A stretch of DNA of 64,000 nucleotides from Mercurialis annua (GCF_937616625.2 NC_065571.1:52065651-52129650), one strand, 5' to 3'. Shown: positions 1 to 11,993, counted from the stretch's first letter. Numbers and translations are program-made. The notes: generated by a model from the letters alone, not told the origin.

Positions 1-2953
1 TGGATCCATTCCTTCTTCACTTGGTGACTTGGAACATCTCCTAAAGTTGTGAGTTTAATTGCCGAGTAGCTCCAATTTTGTTTCTGAAAGTTGTTTTACG
101 TTGCTGATGCCTGTTGTTTTATGTCAAAGGAATTTAAGCAGAAATGAATTGTTAGGTGTTATTCCAGCCGAGTTTGGTAACCTGAGAAGTGTTATGGAGA
201 TGTAAGTAATCCATCATTGTTTTGATAAATGTATTCAGTGCTTAATGTGTCCCTTTCTAACTCTATTTCATGCTGCAATATAGAGATCTTTCACATAATC
301 ATCTGTCAGGAGTGATTCCTCAGGAACTGACTCAACTTCAGAATATGTTCTCATTGTAAGTTTAAAATAAAATTGATTACTAGCATAGTTTGGCTGCAAA
401 TTATCACAGTTCTACCGTCTTTATAGTTTCATCAATACCGTCATTTTCCCCATAGTATCTGTTATATGAGCATCTTTCCTTGCAAAAACCCGCAGGAGAC
501 TGGAAAACAACAATCTTTCCGGCGATGTAATGTCTCTGGTCAACTGCCTCAGTCTTACTGCACTGTAAGCTATATGTTGAAATTACGCTCTTACTTTGTC
601 ATCCCGAAATGATGCTCGACTTTTGAAGTTTAATAGAAACTGTCGTGATTACTGTTTTTATCTTAAGAAGACTAATATAAACTCATAATGCAGAAATGTT
701 TCATACAACAACCTAGCTGGTGTTATTCCTACAAGCAATAACTTTTCAAGGTTTTCACCAAACAGGTTAGAGAGTTTAAATTTATCCTTGACCTTGTATC
801 ATGTCTCTCTCAAGTGGCATATCAAGGTTCTCCATTAAAATGATGAAAATTTTAACCTTCATGTGCAGTTTTACTGGAAATCCAGGTCTCTGTGGCTATT
901 GGCTTAACTCTCCATGCAATGAATCACATCCATCAGAACGGGGTATTAAGGCTTTTAAGTATTAGTCCTATTGTACCAATGCCAGTAGAGTAACCCGCAC
1001 AATACCCGCACAATACCCGCACAATACGTCTTTCATAAAAAATAGAGGATATTTAGTTATATCACGGAGGAAATGAGAATAGGTAATAATCTATTGCATT
1101 TTGCATGCAGTTACAATTTCAAAAGCAGCAATCTTGGGGATTGCTCTTGGAGCTCTTGTAATTCTTCTCATGATATTAGTGGCAGCGTGCCGGCCGCATA
1201 ATCCTGCACCTTTTGCAGATGGATCACTCGACAAACCAGGTAATTTTTGAAATGGTAGTTAACTTTTAACTGTTGGTAACATTTCAGTGATCATTAGCTG
1301 AAGATATGCTACAAATCCCATTAATGTACAAATTGTGCAGAACTGACTCATTCTTGTGTGCTTTTCAAACAAACAGTTACATATTCTACTCCGAAGTTGG
1401 TGATTCTTCACATGAATATGGCACTCCATGTGTATGAGGATATAATGAGGATGACCGAGAACTTGAGCGAGAAGTACATAATTGGTTATGGTGCATCCAG
1501 CACTGTGTACAAATGCGTCCTGAAAAATTGTAAGCCAATCGCCATCAAGAGGCTCTATTCCCACTTTCCTCAATGCTTGAAGGAATTTGAGACTGAGCTA
1601 GAGACAGTCGGAAGCATCAAGCATCGGAATCTGGTCTGCCTGCAAGGATACTCCCTGTCCCCTTCCGGCAACCTTCTTTTTTATGATTATATGGATAATG
1701 GCAGCCTCTGGGATCTCCTTCATGGTGAGTTTGGGTGTTCCTTGACCAATGTAATGCCATGCATTCCTTTGTGTTGGATCTTCGTTTTTTCGTGATTTCG
1801 CTGTCGCATTCGAAGATCTCTGTTAGACATGAATAATTAGTGAATGTAGATTCTCGTGCATTCTGAATTATTGCATAGCTTTTATTTTTCAGGCCCTATG
1901 AAGAAGAAAAAGCTTGACTGGTGTACTCGTCTTCAGATAGCTCTAGGTTCCGCCCAAGGGCTCACTTATCTACATCATGACTGTAGTCCACGCATCATTC
2001 ACAGGGATGTGAAGTCGTCAAACATACTTTTGGACAAGGATTTTGAGGCTCATCTCACTGATTTTGGCATTGCAAAGAGCTTATGTGTGTCGAAGACCCA
2101 CACATCTACGTACATTATGGGCACCATCGGTTATATAGACCCCGAATATGCTCGCACTTCACGACTCACAGAAAAATCTGATGTATACAGTTATGGAATT
2201 GTTCTGCTGGAGTTGCTGACAGGAAGAAAAGCAGTTGATAATGAATGCAATCTTCATCACCTGGTTTGTCTTCAATGGCCATTTAAATTTTTACGTCGAA
2301 TATATTAATTAATATAGTAATTAAGAGGTCTCGTCTATGTAGCAGAGACACAGATATTGTGAAATGGTGTTATTTAAAGGTTTCTCATGTTAAAAATGAA
2401 ATTTCGTGTTCGAAGCGCCAAGTTTCAAACACAATTCTGAAATGGAAATCGTTGGTTGAATGAAATGTCCATGCTACTGAGGGTCTCATGACATGCATGT
2501 TTGTGATTTATCCTAGCATCAATAATTTATTATCTTGATGTGGTTATATTTGGTAATTCTGATATAATCTTTTATCAGATTTTGTCAAAGACGGCCAACA
2601 ATGCCGTTATGGAAACCGTCGATCCCGAGATCACCGCGACATGTAAAGATCTAGGAGCAGTGAAGAAAGTTTTCCAGCTCGCCCTTCTATGCACCAAAAG
2701 ACAGCCAACAGACCGACCAACAATGCACGAAGTAACACGTGTTCTCGGGAGCCTCGTGCCGTCAATTACACCACCAAAACAATGCAACGCAGCTGCCCCA
2801 CCGGGTCCAATACCGTCCGCAAAAGTTTCGTGCTACATGGACGATTATGCAAATCTAAAGGCTACACACATGGTGAATTGTCCATCAATGAGCACATCAG
2901 ATGCTCAACTGTTCTTGAAATTCGGTGAGGTAATATCACAGAACAGTGAGTGA
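1..2953 (+). CDS. ERECTA: ERECTA leucine-rich-repeat receptor kinase, 3' part
   Basis: C-terminal 543 codons of an ERECTA-type LRR-XIII receptor kinase, a plasma-membrane receptor for EPF/EPFL peptides controlling organ growth, inflorescence form and stomatal patterning. Exons read: 1-48 (cut by the window), 130-201, 284-355, 496-564, 694-765, 869-942, 1111-1239, 1377-1724, 1893-2263, 2579-2953. The 69-72-nt LRR exons are typical of this family. In order come LRRs, the juxtamembrane NPGLCG motif, a membrane span ([20 protein letters not shown]), and a kinase domain with [17 protein letters not shown] (an RD kinase), TDFGIAKS and a [11 protein letters not shown] activation segment. The tail ends [18 protein letters not shown], which is characteristic of ERECTA rather than ERL1/2. 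No frame breaks are seen, so this copy looks functional. The N-terminal LRRs and promoter lie outside the window. Confidence 0.95.
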
Positions 2954-4016
2954 TAAAATGCTGAAGTATCATATGGTAGAATAGATAGGTATGTTTTTGT
3001 GTATAAATGTTATCAATTATTGTAGCTAGCTGATGAGACTACTTTACTGGGAGGTATCAAAAAATTGATGTTGTAGTTGTACCATATTTATTTTTTAAAA
3101 AAATTATTGGTGCAATTTTGTCCTTGTTTCAGTGGGACCAGACCAGTGGTGGTCTGGTTGGTTTGCAGGGTCTGGGTCAGGGTTAGGGTCAGGTTATGTG
3201 AAGGCAGGCTAAAGGTCAATTGGGATTTGGGCATTTGGCAGTGCATTATATGGTTGGTCAGCAATAATTCACTGAGGAGCCATTGTCATGTTGATGGTTA
3301 CTTCTCTGTATTTTTAACTTTAAATGCTCAGAAATCAGTAATGGCTACTGCAAATGCAGATCAACTTGCACATTATTAAGTAGGGGTGGGCATTCGGACT
3401 GTTCGGTTAAAATTGAATCGAATTATTTTTAACCAAATTGACCGAATTATTTAAATTAACAAAAACCAACTAATAGGATTACTGAAATTTTATAAATATA
3501 AAATGTAACGACTGAATTATTAGGACAATTTGGTTAAACAAAAAGAGGAAGAATAATTATTAAAAATAAAAAAAAATCGACTAAGACTCTTTCTTAAGTG
3601 TGATTGAATTAATTTTTAATTAACTGAACTGAATAGATTGAACTACCAAATTGACTAAAAACATTTAACCGGATAAACCAAAATAGTTCGGTATAGATTT
3701 TGCTCATCCAAATTATTAAGCCACTATTATTCATTGCATATACGCAATGGGGACTTTTTTTTGCTTAGATCGGGTTCATATTTTATTTGTTGATTCAATC
3801 AATCAGATGTTATAAATTTTTTCATAATTTTTCTTTTTTTAACATCTCATTGGTTGAACTTGTAAATAAAATACAGTTCCGATCTAAGCACGAAATTTTC
3901 ACCACAAAATGGTCCGTTACGATGATTTATTCTAAAATTTCAAAATAGAATTTCCAAAGGAAAATATAAATTAGTCTTTTTTGTTAAACAAATTTAGAAC
4001 CACCTTCCACTGTTCT
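2954..4016. other. Intergenic, with ERECTA 3' UTR
   Basis: This holds the ERECTA 3' UTR and then AT-rich spacer. No convincing gene is seen. The short open frames here (for example 3077-3379) lack homology that I recognise and have no splice context. A degenerate inverted-repeat element is listed separately. Confidence 0.6.
3383..3712. repeat. Degenerate inverted-repeat element
   Basis: The left edge reads GGGGTGGGCATTCGG and the right edge, read inverted, begins GGATGAGCAAAATC. Between them are multiple GGTTAAA/TTAACC and ACCGAATT variants. This looks like a decayed non-autonomous DNA transposon, but no target duplication could be fixed. Confidence 0.35.
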
Positions 4017-7000
4017 TCATGCTTTATTCTCCTTCTCCCTCAACAGCTTCTGACCAAAATAAATAGTAAAAGATTATCAATTCCAAGTTTATGAATCTAA
4101 TTGTACATAAAAATACTATAGTTTTGGAACATTTGCAATTCTTTTATTTATAATCAAATTTAACCTATTTCATCAATCAAAAATTTCTTACTAAAATTAG
4201 ACTACAATCGACAATTTTTTTCTCATAAGTGATAAATAAATCAAAGAAGTTTTACTTTTCTCTAAAATATTAAATGATTGACGATAATTGAAGTTTTTAA
4301 AAGATGAATTATAAATAAAAAATACTGTATAAGTTAAAATTGAAGTTTTTAAAAGATGAATTATAAATAAAAAAAATATATTTGTGAGTGATTAGTTCTA
4401 ATAAAATTTACTTAAATTATGCATTATAGAAAGAAGTTGAAGATTAGAAAATACTGTATACCTTGATATTTCTCACTCTAGTCAAACTTCCAATGAGATG
4501 CTCCTCCATTATTTTGATTTGAGGTAAATTGTCAACCTTATAGGGATTCTTCCATTCCCTTCAAAAAAATAATCAATAAAATTAAAATTAACTTCATTTA
4601 AATTGATTCTTACTAATTGAAAAAAGCATGATTAAGAATTAAACCTTAAAATGCTTCTTTTCTCAGCTAATTTTTCTTGCAGCTCCTGTGATTCATGTTT
4701 TCAACTTTTATTAGTTGTCTATATTTTTGAAATTAATCTCAAACACTAATTAAATTTTGAAGGAAAAATGGAAATAATAATGATATAATTTGTGGAGAAT
4801 CATACATGGGGTGCTTCATCTCTGCAAAAAACAACATTTAAGGAAAAAAAAATTGTTATTCTATGAATTTCAATATATAAAAATTAATTCCGCTCCTCCA
4901 ACTTGATAAATACTAAATGTGTTAAAGTTTATGATTTTGAAAAAAAACAAACAAACTCACGATTTGTTAATTTTAAGTCAGATTACATATATCACTGTTA
5001 AATGACGCCAAAATAACAGCAAATTAGGATATAAATTTTAATTTTTTTGCCAAGTTGAAGGAGCGGAATGAACTTTTATTAATAAATAAGTCATGATGCA
5101 GGTAGTAGACTTGTACCTGTCATTTGTAAGTGTCATTCGGCCCATTTCTGTGCCAGCCTTTGAGTACATTTTCATTAATAACTACAAAAAAATATAAGGT
5201 TGGTGAAAATTACAAAAAAATATATTACTAAAGTAATTTAGATAGAAATTTTAAATTTAACATAGAATCTGTAATTAGAATTTCTTACTCTCATGGTGTA
5301 CTCCTTCCTGTAAAAATTTATAGAAAAAAGGGAAGCCATTAGAGAATGATAAAGAAGGATTAACAATTCAACAATGATAAATAATTTATTTAAATTGCTA
5401 TATTTAAATTCAATTGATATTAAGGTTACCTTTTAAAATAATGAGATATATATTTTAAACTCAAATTCAAACTAATTTTTCTAAATTATATTAAATTTAT
5501 ATAAAAATTAGAAATATGTGCAAAGGGTTCACGAATCAAGTGTAAATAAAAATATTAAAAATGTAAATTTTTATTTCACAAAATCCTAAAATAAGTAATA
5601 ATAATAAAATTGTACCTCTCTTCTCTTTCTTCCAGTGCCATACTTGACAACCTCTCCAAAAGAGTCCCTAAGTCTCTGCTTGGAAAACAAAAACAATAAA
5701 TATGAAACAAAACATTGATGATTTAACAAAATAAATAGGTAAATCGAGTAGCACTACTCTTTAGGAGTCTACGAAAATCGAATTAAACTAAAAAAATTAA
5801 ACCGAACGGCAAATTAGTAAGTTCTAATTGAATCATAAATAAAATAATCAAATCAAACCAGAAATTGATTGAACCATCCAATTCGATTTGGTTTAATTAT
5901 TTTTTAAATTAGTTCAGTTTGAATTAATAATTTAAACTTTTTAATTTGTTTATGTTAGTTTGAACCTAATGCACTCTCCTATTACTCTTATAAAACTATT
6001 TTATCTATTTTTTAGAACTTTATACCGTAATTATACTATTTATGATTTTTTATTTCTACAAGTATAAGTATAACACAACAATTAATAAATACAATTTAGT
6101 GATGAAATAAAAAAACTTAAAGAGAGGAGAAATAAAAAGAGAGAGAAAGCGATCATGATAATAAAAAATCGGGAAGATAAGACAATTAAAGAGCAAATAT
6201 ACAAAAAAAACAAGCCGTATAAAAAGACAATCGTCAATCCAATACTTTATATAATAAGTATACATTTTTTTATATCCTTCAGTACTTTATAACACAACGA
6301 CAACATTTTTTGGCATAATCAACAACAATATAATTATGATTTCTATTTTTATAACTATAAGGCCATGTTTGGTTCATTAAATAGGTGCGGAATGGAATAG
6401 GTATTCCGTATAAAATGAAAATTCTTTATTTTAGTTCATAGAATTGGTATTTCACGGAATTGCTATTTCATGATTTTGTGGAATAAGTACTCCTCTTAAA
6501 AACTAAAGAATGACTATTCCATTCATTATGGAATAACTATTCCATTTCATACTATTTCATTCCATAAATCAAATATGGTCTAAGTAGAACACAGCAAGTA
6601 ATATAATAATATTTAGCAGAGAAATAAACAATAGAAAGAGAGAAAACAAAAGGATAAAAAACAGTGGTTGATTGAAAAAATTAAAAGTAAAATAAAATGA
6701 TTAAAGAGCAAAAATCTAAAAAAAAACGAATAGAAAGACAATAGTCAATCCTATCACTCTCCTATGAATCTAGAGTTATTTTTATATCTTTTAGTATTTT
6801 ATAACATAACGATAACATCTTCTCAGCCTATATGAAAATAAAATAATTATGATTTTTATTCTGTAATTATAAGTAAAATACCTAGTTTAATAATATTTAA
6901 TGGCGAAACAAACAAATAAAAAAAGAATCAATAGGAAAGAAAAAAACGGCAGATGATTGAGAAAAAATATAATCTAACAATATTTAACGGCGAAATAAAC

Positions 7001-7708
7001 AAATAAAGGGAGAATCAATAAGAAAAGAAAAATCGACAGACAATTAAAAAAAGATACAATCTAATAATATTTAATGGCGAAACAAACAAATAAAGAGAGA
7101 ATTAATAGGAGAAGAAAAACGGCAGACAATTGAAAAAAGATACAATCTAACAATATTTAATGGCGAAAAAAACAAATAAAGAGAAAATCAACAAGAGGAG
7201 AAAAAACGGCAGATGATTTTAGATAATTATATAGCAAAAATACAAAAGACAAACAGGACAAAAAAACACGCGTCGATCCGATCCTTCAGTTCCGCCCTAG
7301 ATCTAGCAGAATAATCAAATCTAAAAATATTTAGCAGCGAAACAAACAAATAAAGAGAGAATAGAAAGATGATTGAGAAAAGATAAGATCGGATAATTGT
7401 ATAGCAAAAATACAAAAAAACAAGCAGAATAAAAAAAACACGCGTCGATCGGATCCTTCAATTCCGCGAAGATCTAGTAGAATAATTAAATATTTAAAGA
7501 AATAAAAAAAAGGAATAAATTACTTGTCATGGCCAACAAAAAGAGAAGGTTTTCCGGTGGGGGAAAACATGAGAAGAGCAACATCAACATCACATAAAGT
7601 AGCAAGTTCTTTCCCTTTCTTAAGCACTCCAACTTTTCTCTTTGAATATTTCACTTGCCTCTCTTTAACACATTCCAATCTCATTATTTTTAGTTTTCTC
7701 CTTCCCAT
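4017..7708 (-). CDS. MIKC*-like MADS-box transcription factor, eight small exons
   Basis: Encodes a predicted 171-residue DNA-binding regulator. Exons (minus strand): 7708-7524, 5675-5616, 5307-5289, 5181-5117, 4821-4806, 4685-4645, 4558-4462, 4049-4017. All seven junctions have GT donors and AG acceptors, and the joined length is 516 nt, which keeps frame to a TGA. Exon 1 is a full MADS domain starting MGRRKLKIMRLECVKERQV with SKRKVGVLKKGKELATLCDV and the FSPTGK motif of MIKC* (P-clade, AGL30/65/94-like) proteins. Exon 2 gives the I-region (DLGTLLERLSS.. then EEREER). Exons 6-7 give a helical stretch and the WKNPYKVDNL motif, comparable to the W-x-x-P-x-KV motif of MIKC* K-domains. The C-terminus is very short (KLLREKENKA), unlike the usual 300-390 residues, so this may be a truncated or diverged member. 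MIKC* proteins act mainly in pollen; that role is family knowledge only. Confidence 0.8.
6361..6580. mobile_element. Tourist-like MITE (PIF/Harbinger type)
   Basis: A 220-bp element with imperfect terminal inverted repeats, GGCCATGTTTGGTTCATTAA at the left and the inverse of ATAAATCAAATATGGTC at the right. It is flanked on both sides by the trinucleotide TAA (6358-6360 and 6581-6583), the target duplication of PIF/Harbinger elements. The interior has several GGAATA/TATTCC pairs able to fold back. It lies in the large intron of the MADS gene. Confidence 0.75.
6891..7237. repeat. Tandem repeat, ~87-bp period, four units
   Basis: The landmark YAATATTTAAYGGCGAAA recurs at 6891, 6978, 7065 and 7151, with each unit continuing through ACAAATAAA, a purine stretch and a CGGCAGAYRATT-like end. 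Degenerate further units are visible upstream (near 6605) and downstream (near 7325). It lies in the first intron of the MADS gene. Confidence 0.8.
7217..7492. repeat. Direct duplication with ACACGCGTCGATC landmark
   Basis: Two copies, about 172 bp apart, share AACACGCGTCGATC, GATCCTTCARTTCCGC and AGATCTAGYAGAATAAT (near 7265-7320 and 7437-7492). They are contiguous with the 87-bp tandem array, so the whole of 6.6-7.5 kb appears to be an expanded repeat field. Confidence 0.7.
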
Positions 7709-8640
7709 TTTTTTTTTACTTCAAGATCTATGTTTTATTTAGAGTTAAAATAGCTAATTAGAACTTGGATTTGTGAAATTTAATATATGAGTAGAATGTT
7801 GTTGAGTGGTAGTTTATTTGGTAAGTAAGACCTTATTATATAATTCTGGATTTTGTTTATTAAAAATCATTTTGATAACATGGTAGACATGTGTTGAGGA
7901 AAATACTGAATAAAATCTGTTTTACACCAATTATTTGCTTTTAATTTAATTATCAATTTGACTAAATGCTGCACTTTATATTTTTTTTATTGAGTTGGAC
8001 TTTGTTAGTCTTTTGGGTCAACAATTCGAAACTTTATTTTGTATATATCTGATTTAATGAGTTTGGTGAGAAAAAACAAATTCTAATGTTCAGGGAATCA
8101 GAAACTGACTTAATAATTTATTATTATTATTATATTAAAGGAAACACTTAAAAAAGTGTATATTTAAAGTGTGGACTGTGGATGGAAGGATATCCAACCA
8201 AGCCAATGAATGTACAATTAGAAGAGATTATAGTGGCTAATCAGAAAGTAACTAATTAATATTCTCATTTTATAAAAAAATTTAGATTTTGAGCATTTAT
8301 ATAAATTAGGAACATAAATGGGCCGGGCGGAACCTAAATTAAGCCAAACTCGAATGTGAGTGTCCTATACAAGTTTAAAGAGAAGATAACAAAAATATTC
8401 AGAAAATGAAAGAAAATAACAAAAATGCTAAGTTTGTTGAAATATTACATGAGCACCTCAAAAAGCTGAAACTTTACATTTAATACCTTTCCAATGAGGA
8501 TGCAACACATGTCACACACAAAACAAGTCAAAAAAAGTCAAAAACGCGTCAGAATAGGTCAAAAACGCGTCTGACATGTGTCTGCCACGCGCATCAGAGC
8601 TGTGCACCAATCACGCGTCAGTTTGTCAAAACTATTCAAA
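7709..8640. other. Intergenic, upstream of the MADS gene
   Basis: AT-rich DNA that must contain the MADS promoter (minus strand). I see no further gene. A short cluster of ACGCGTC motifs occurs at about 8543-8625 (AACGCGTC twice, then CACGCGCATC and CACGCGTC), with no recognised function. Confidence 0.5.
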
Positions 8641-8933
8641 CATGTATCATTTATGTATCTGTTATGTATCAGATATGTATCAAGGACATATTTGATTATT
8701 ATTTTTTCATTTTTCTTTAACAAAAATAAAAAAATAAAAAAATAAAAATATTATTAATATGTATTATTTATGTGTCTCGAAGGTGTATGTATAATATATT
8801 TTAAATTAAAAGATATATGAATCACATATTTTAATTAAAATTCACGCATTACATAAATTATGTTACAAAAAGAGTATTCATAAAAAATGTTCTTCCTACA
8901 TATTTGATGCGTGCCTTGTTCTTTTATTAATTA

Positions 8934-8936
<3 letters not shown>

Positions 8937-9016
<80 letters not shown>
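8937..9016. repeat. (AT)n microsatellite, about 40 units
   Basis: Uninterrupted AT dinucleotide run of about 80 bp. Shorter AT runs occur at about 9354-9376 and 20070-20110. Confidence 0.95.
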
Positions 9017-9019
<3 letters not shown>

Positions 9020-10091
9020 TACACACACTCTCATATATATGTATTAATAATGTGTCTTTAATGTGTATGTATAACATATTTAAATTAAAGCTACATGTAT
9101 GATATATTTTAATTAAAATTTACGCATCAATAACATTTTAATTTGTTACTCGATATAAACATCTTTGTAATTTGGTTGCATTTTTTTAGCTCAGTTGCCT
9201 AACATTTAAAAATTATGTGTATCTTGTATGTATGTACAAGATATTTCTAACATATTTTAAGTATTATTGTTTCCGATATATCTATCAAAATATATGACAT
9301 GTATCTGAAATGTATTTATAACATATATCATATTAAAAAAATATGTGCTCCATATATATATATATATATATATATAAATTAAATATTAGAGATTTATCTA
9401 ACAAATACAAATAAGAAACATGTCAAATACATTTAATTAATTAATATATATTTAAAATGTATACATTTGAACTGTTTTTTGTTATGTATAATTTATATAT
9501 TAAATAGAAAAACACAAATACATCCAAGATACATTTCAGATACGTCATATATACATCTCATTTTTTCAAGGTGTGACTGAATAAACTTAGTTTTTAAATT
9601 CATAAAATGGCCGAGAAAAAAGTGATGCTAAAAAGTTATAACTATCGCTCAGATAAGCATTTCCTTATATTTTCAATTATTGTAAACCATATACCAACAG
9701 TTACTTTACAATTATAATGATTCACTAGTTTAAAAATCGATCGATGTATTTACAATATATCAACAATGTATCGGTAATGTATTATTGATGTATGTGTGAT
9801 GTATCTGTAATGTATCTACAATGTATCGGTGGTACATTGTATTTGAGCTGTTTCTAACATGCATTTGATATGTATAACATATGTATCTGATATGTATTCA
9901 AGATGTATCTCGAACACAGTCACATACTATTAATGGAATTTATTGAAAAACTATATCTTAGACATGATAAATCTTAAATACATAAATAATACATTTCTTT
10001 CTCATTTGCAATGCTATCATATTTTCTAAATAAATATACCGTCATTTTTATAAAACAAAAAAATTGAATTAAACTCTATCGAATTATACAC

Positions 10092-10236
10092 TTCCAGCAA
10101 ATGGATTGAATGACGAGGTTGATGAGTTTTGGTTGCAAAGAATTTTCACAATTCTTCTGGCTGGCAACACCTGAACACTAGACCTCTTGAAAGTTCTAAT
10201 TTCCTCCTCCACATCTTTATCCCACGATGTATCAGA
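10092..10236 (-). pseudogene. NUP50-like nucleoporin exon fragment
   Basis: On the minus strand one frame reads a stretch with TFKRSS, VLPARRIVKILCNQ and SSFNPFAG. This resembles the N-terminal segment of plant NUP50-type nucleoporins (a TFKRAS..VL..RRIVKV..NPFAG pattern, from memory). The reading ends at GCTGGAA followed by GTGTAT, which may be the original splice donor. No start codon, RanBP1-like domain or other exon is found nearby, and a TGA closes the frame about 10 codons upstream. Interpreted as a displaced or decayed exon. Confidence 0.55.
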
Positions 10237-11189
10237 GATAAATCAATAATGTATCAAAGGCAACTTAAATACATTTTCTATACATCTTAGAGACAACTTA
10301 AATACATTTTCTAAAAAAAACTATATACTAAACTTCTCACTAAAGACACTGTTAAAACCATAAACTACAAATAAAAAAAGCATATAATAGATGTTAGCAA
10401 ATAATAATATACTATTTATATCACATAATGTATAAAAAAATATAAAAAATACATCTATTAAATAATATAAATAGATGATACATATGGATACATAAATAAT
10501 ACATCACTTTTTCATTATCATATTTTTTTTTAAAAAATGCATTGCCATTTAACATAAAAAAAATTAGGTGATGTATTTATAATGAATCAAAGATGTATCC
10601 AATATGTATATACATAATATATAAATAAAAAAGATGAACCAATAACAATATAATGTCGTATTTGATATATATCCAATATGTATAACATATGTATCTGATA
10701 TGGATCCAAGATATATAACGGTATACTAAACTTCTCGCTAAAGACATTGTTGAAATTTTGAAATTACAAGTAAAAAACAAATGAGAGATGTTAGCAAACA
10801 ATATTATAACAGTTATCATATAATGCACGAAAAATAAAAAATGATACATCTTTTAAATATTATAAATACACAATACATCTCAAATACATAAATAATACAT
10901 GACATATTATTAATTAAAATAGACAAAATTAACATAAAAAGATAGTAAAATTTTAAATATGAAATCTTACATAAATAAATATAGAATTATTTGCATTATA
11001 CATAATAAATTTCAAAACAATTTAGACAAAATTTATACACCTCATAGAGATATTAGCTATATATCCAAACTTATTTGCTCTCATCAGTCAAAAATCATTA
11101 ATTTCAACTTGAATTGGAGGTGACACTGACTCCATTCCTTACACTGTTCCTTCTCTTCAATTCATCCTCCGCATTCAAAATCTGCCCAA

Positions 11190-11447
11190 AAATATTAGCA
11201 AACGTGTAGAAAATAAAAATTCTATTTATTTAAATGTAGCAGATGAACAGCAAACCTTATGGTACCACTAATAATGCTGCCATTACTTATGCGCATTGCA
11301 CACCCTTTCTTCCCCCATTCTTCTCCTGCACATATCCCCAAATCTTCTCCTTCTTTCTATTTTTGTCTCCTCTTCCCCTCTTTAACTTTCACAACCTTTA
11401 CTATTAAATATTAATCACTCATTCCCTCACATTTCAAAATACCTTAG
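11190..11447 (+). promoter_or_regulatory. Probable 5' leader/promoter of the DUF1005 pseudogene, displaced by a Pack-MULE
   Basis: A CT-rich stretch (11300-11430, rich in CTTCTCC and CCTCTT) directly abuts the Pack-MULE target duplication. Removing the element would place it about 20 bp upstream of the DUF1005 ATG, where plant 5' leaders are often CT-rich. This is inferred from position only. Confidence 0.35.
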
Positions 11448-11456
11448 CGTAAGGGC

Positions 11457-11887
11457 GGCTAATAATCACCCATGTCACCTCAACTTTAGGGGTACGGGCG
11501 CTAAACTCCCTGAAGTTTAAAAACGGGCGCTAAACCCCCTAAACTTTGTGTCGGCGCTCACAAAACCCCTTTTGGACGAAATATGACTAAAATACCCCTG
11601 GCGCCGTTTTTCCTGGTCAACTGACTTTTTTTCAAAAAAAAAAAAATAAATAAATAGTGACGCCACGTCAGCTGCCACGTCACCAAACTACCCTAAAAAA
11701 TTAAAACACCTAAAATACCCCTAAAACACCCAACCCAATCAAATCAAACCCAAAAACATCCAACCAAACCACTTTCACCCGAACCGCCACCACCGCCGCC
11801 GCCGCCGGGAAATTTTCCGGTCATCTTCTCCGATTCGAAGATGACCGGAAAATTTCCGGTCATCACACTGAGGAACAGATCGGATCT
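11457..11887 (+). repeat. Left terminal inverted repeat of the Pack-MULE
   Basis: It aligns with the inverse of 12693-13139 through GGGGTACGGGCGCTAAA, the GTCGGCGCTCACAAAA block, GGCGCCGTTTTT, and the inner TTTCCGGTCATC and GAGGAACAGATCGG segments. Small indels separate the two arms. Confidence 0.9.
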
Positions 11888-11993
11888 GTTCCTCAGTGAG
11901 GAACAGATGATCTGTTCCTCAGTTGAGGAACAGAGTCGGATCTGTTCCTCAACTGAGGAACAGATCGTTCCTCAGTTGAGGAACAGATCCGAC
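11868..11993. repeat. Cluster of CTGTTCCTCA/TGAGGAACAG palindromes
   Basis: About eight alternating copies of TGAGGAACAG and its inverse CTGTTCCTCA, several abutting as perfect palindromes (CTGTTCCTCAGTTGAGGAACAG). They sit at the inner edge of the left inverted repeat; only one copy remains in the right arm (near 12703). Subterminal repeats like this often bind transposase in DNA transposons; that role is inferred. Confidence 0.8.

Larger units (their letters stand above)
8640..10900. repeat. Field of ATGTATC/GATACAT-type short repeats
   Basis: The words ATGTATC, ATGTATT and their complements recur dozens of times, usually as ATGTATCTGATATGTAT-like couplets with 8-12-bp spacing, most densely at 8640-8690, 9740-9910, 10225-10300 and 10565-10700. 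Both orientations occur. Too irregular to be a simple satellite; it surrounds the NUP50-like fossil. Origin unknown. Confidence 0.55.

Noticed and set aside
3077..3379. 100-aa open frame downstream of ERECTA
   Set aside because: No motif or splice evidence; it begins in the ERECTA 3' region and looks like chance.
11090..11190. Minus-strand reading ILNAEDELKRRNSVRNGVSV after a TTGGGCAG acceptor, possibly a second exon of the NUP50-like fossil
   Set aside because: The spacing and wording do not match the NUP50 N-terminus well enough, and it ends in a stop after 25 codons; left as unproven.
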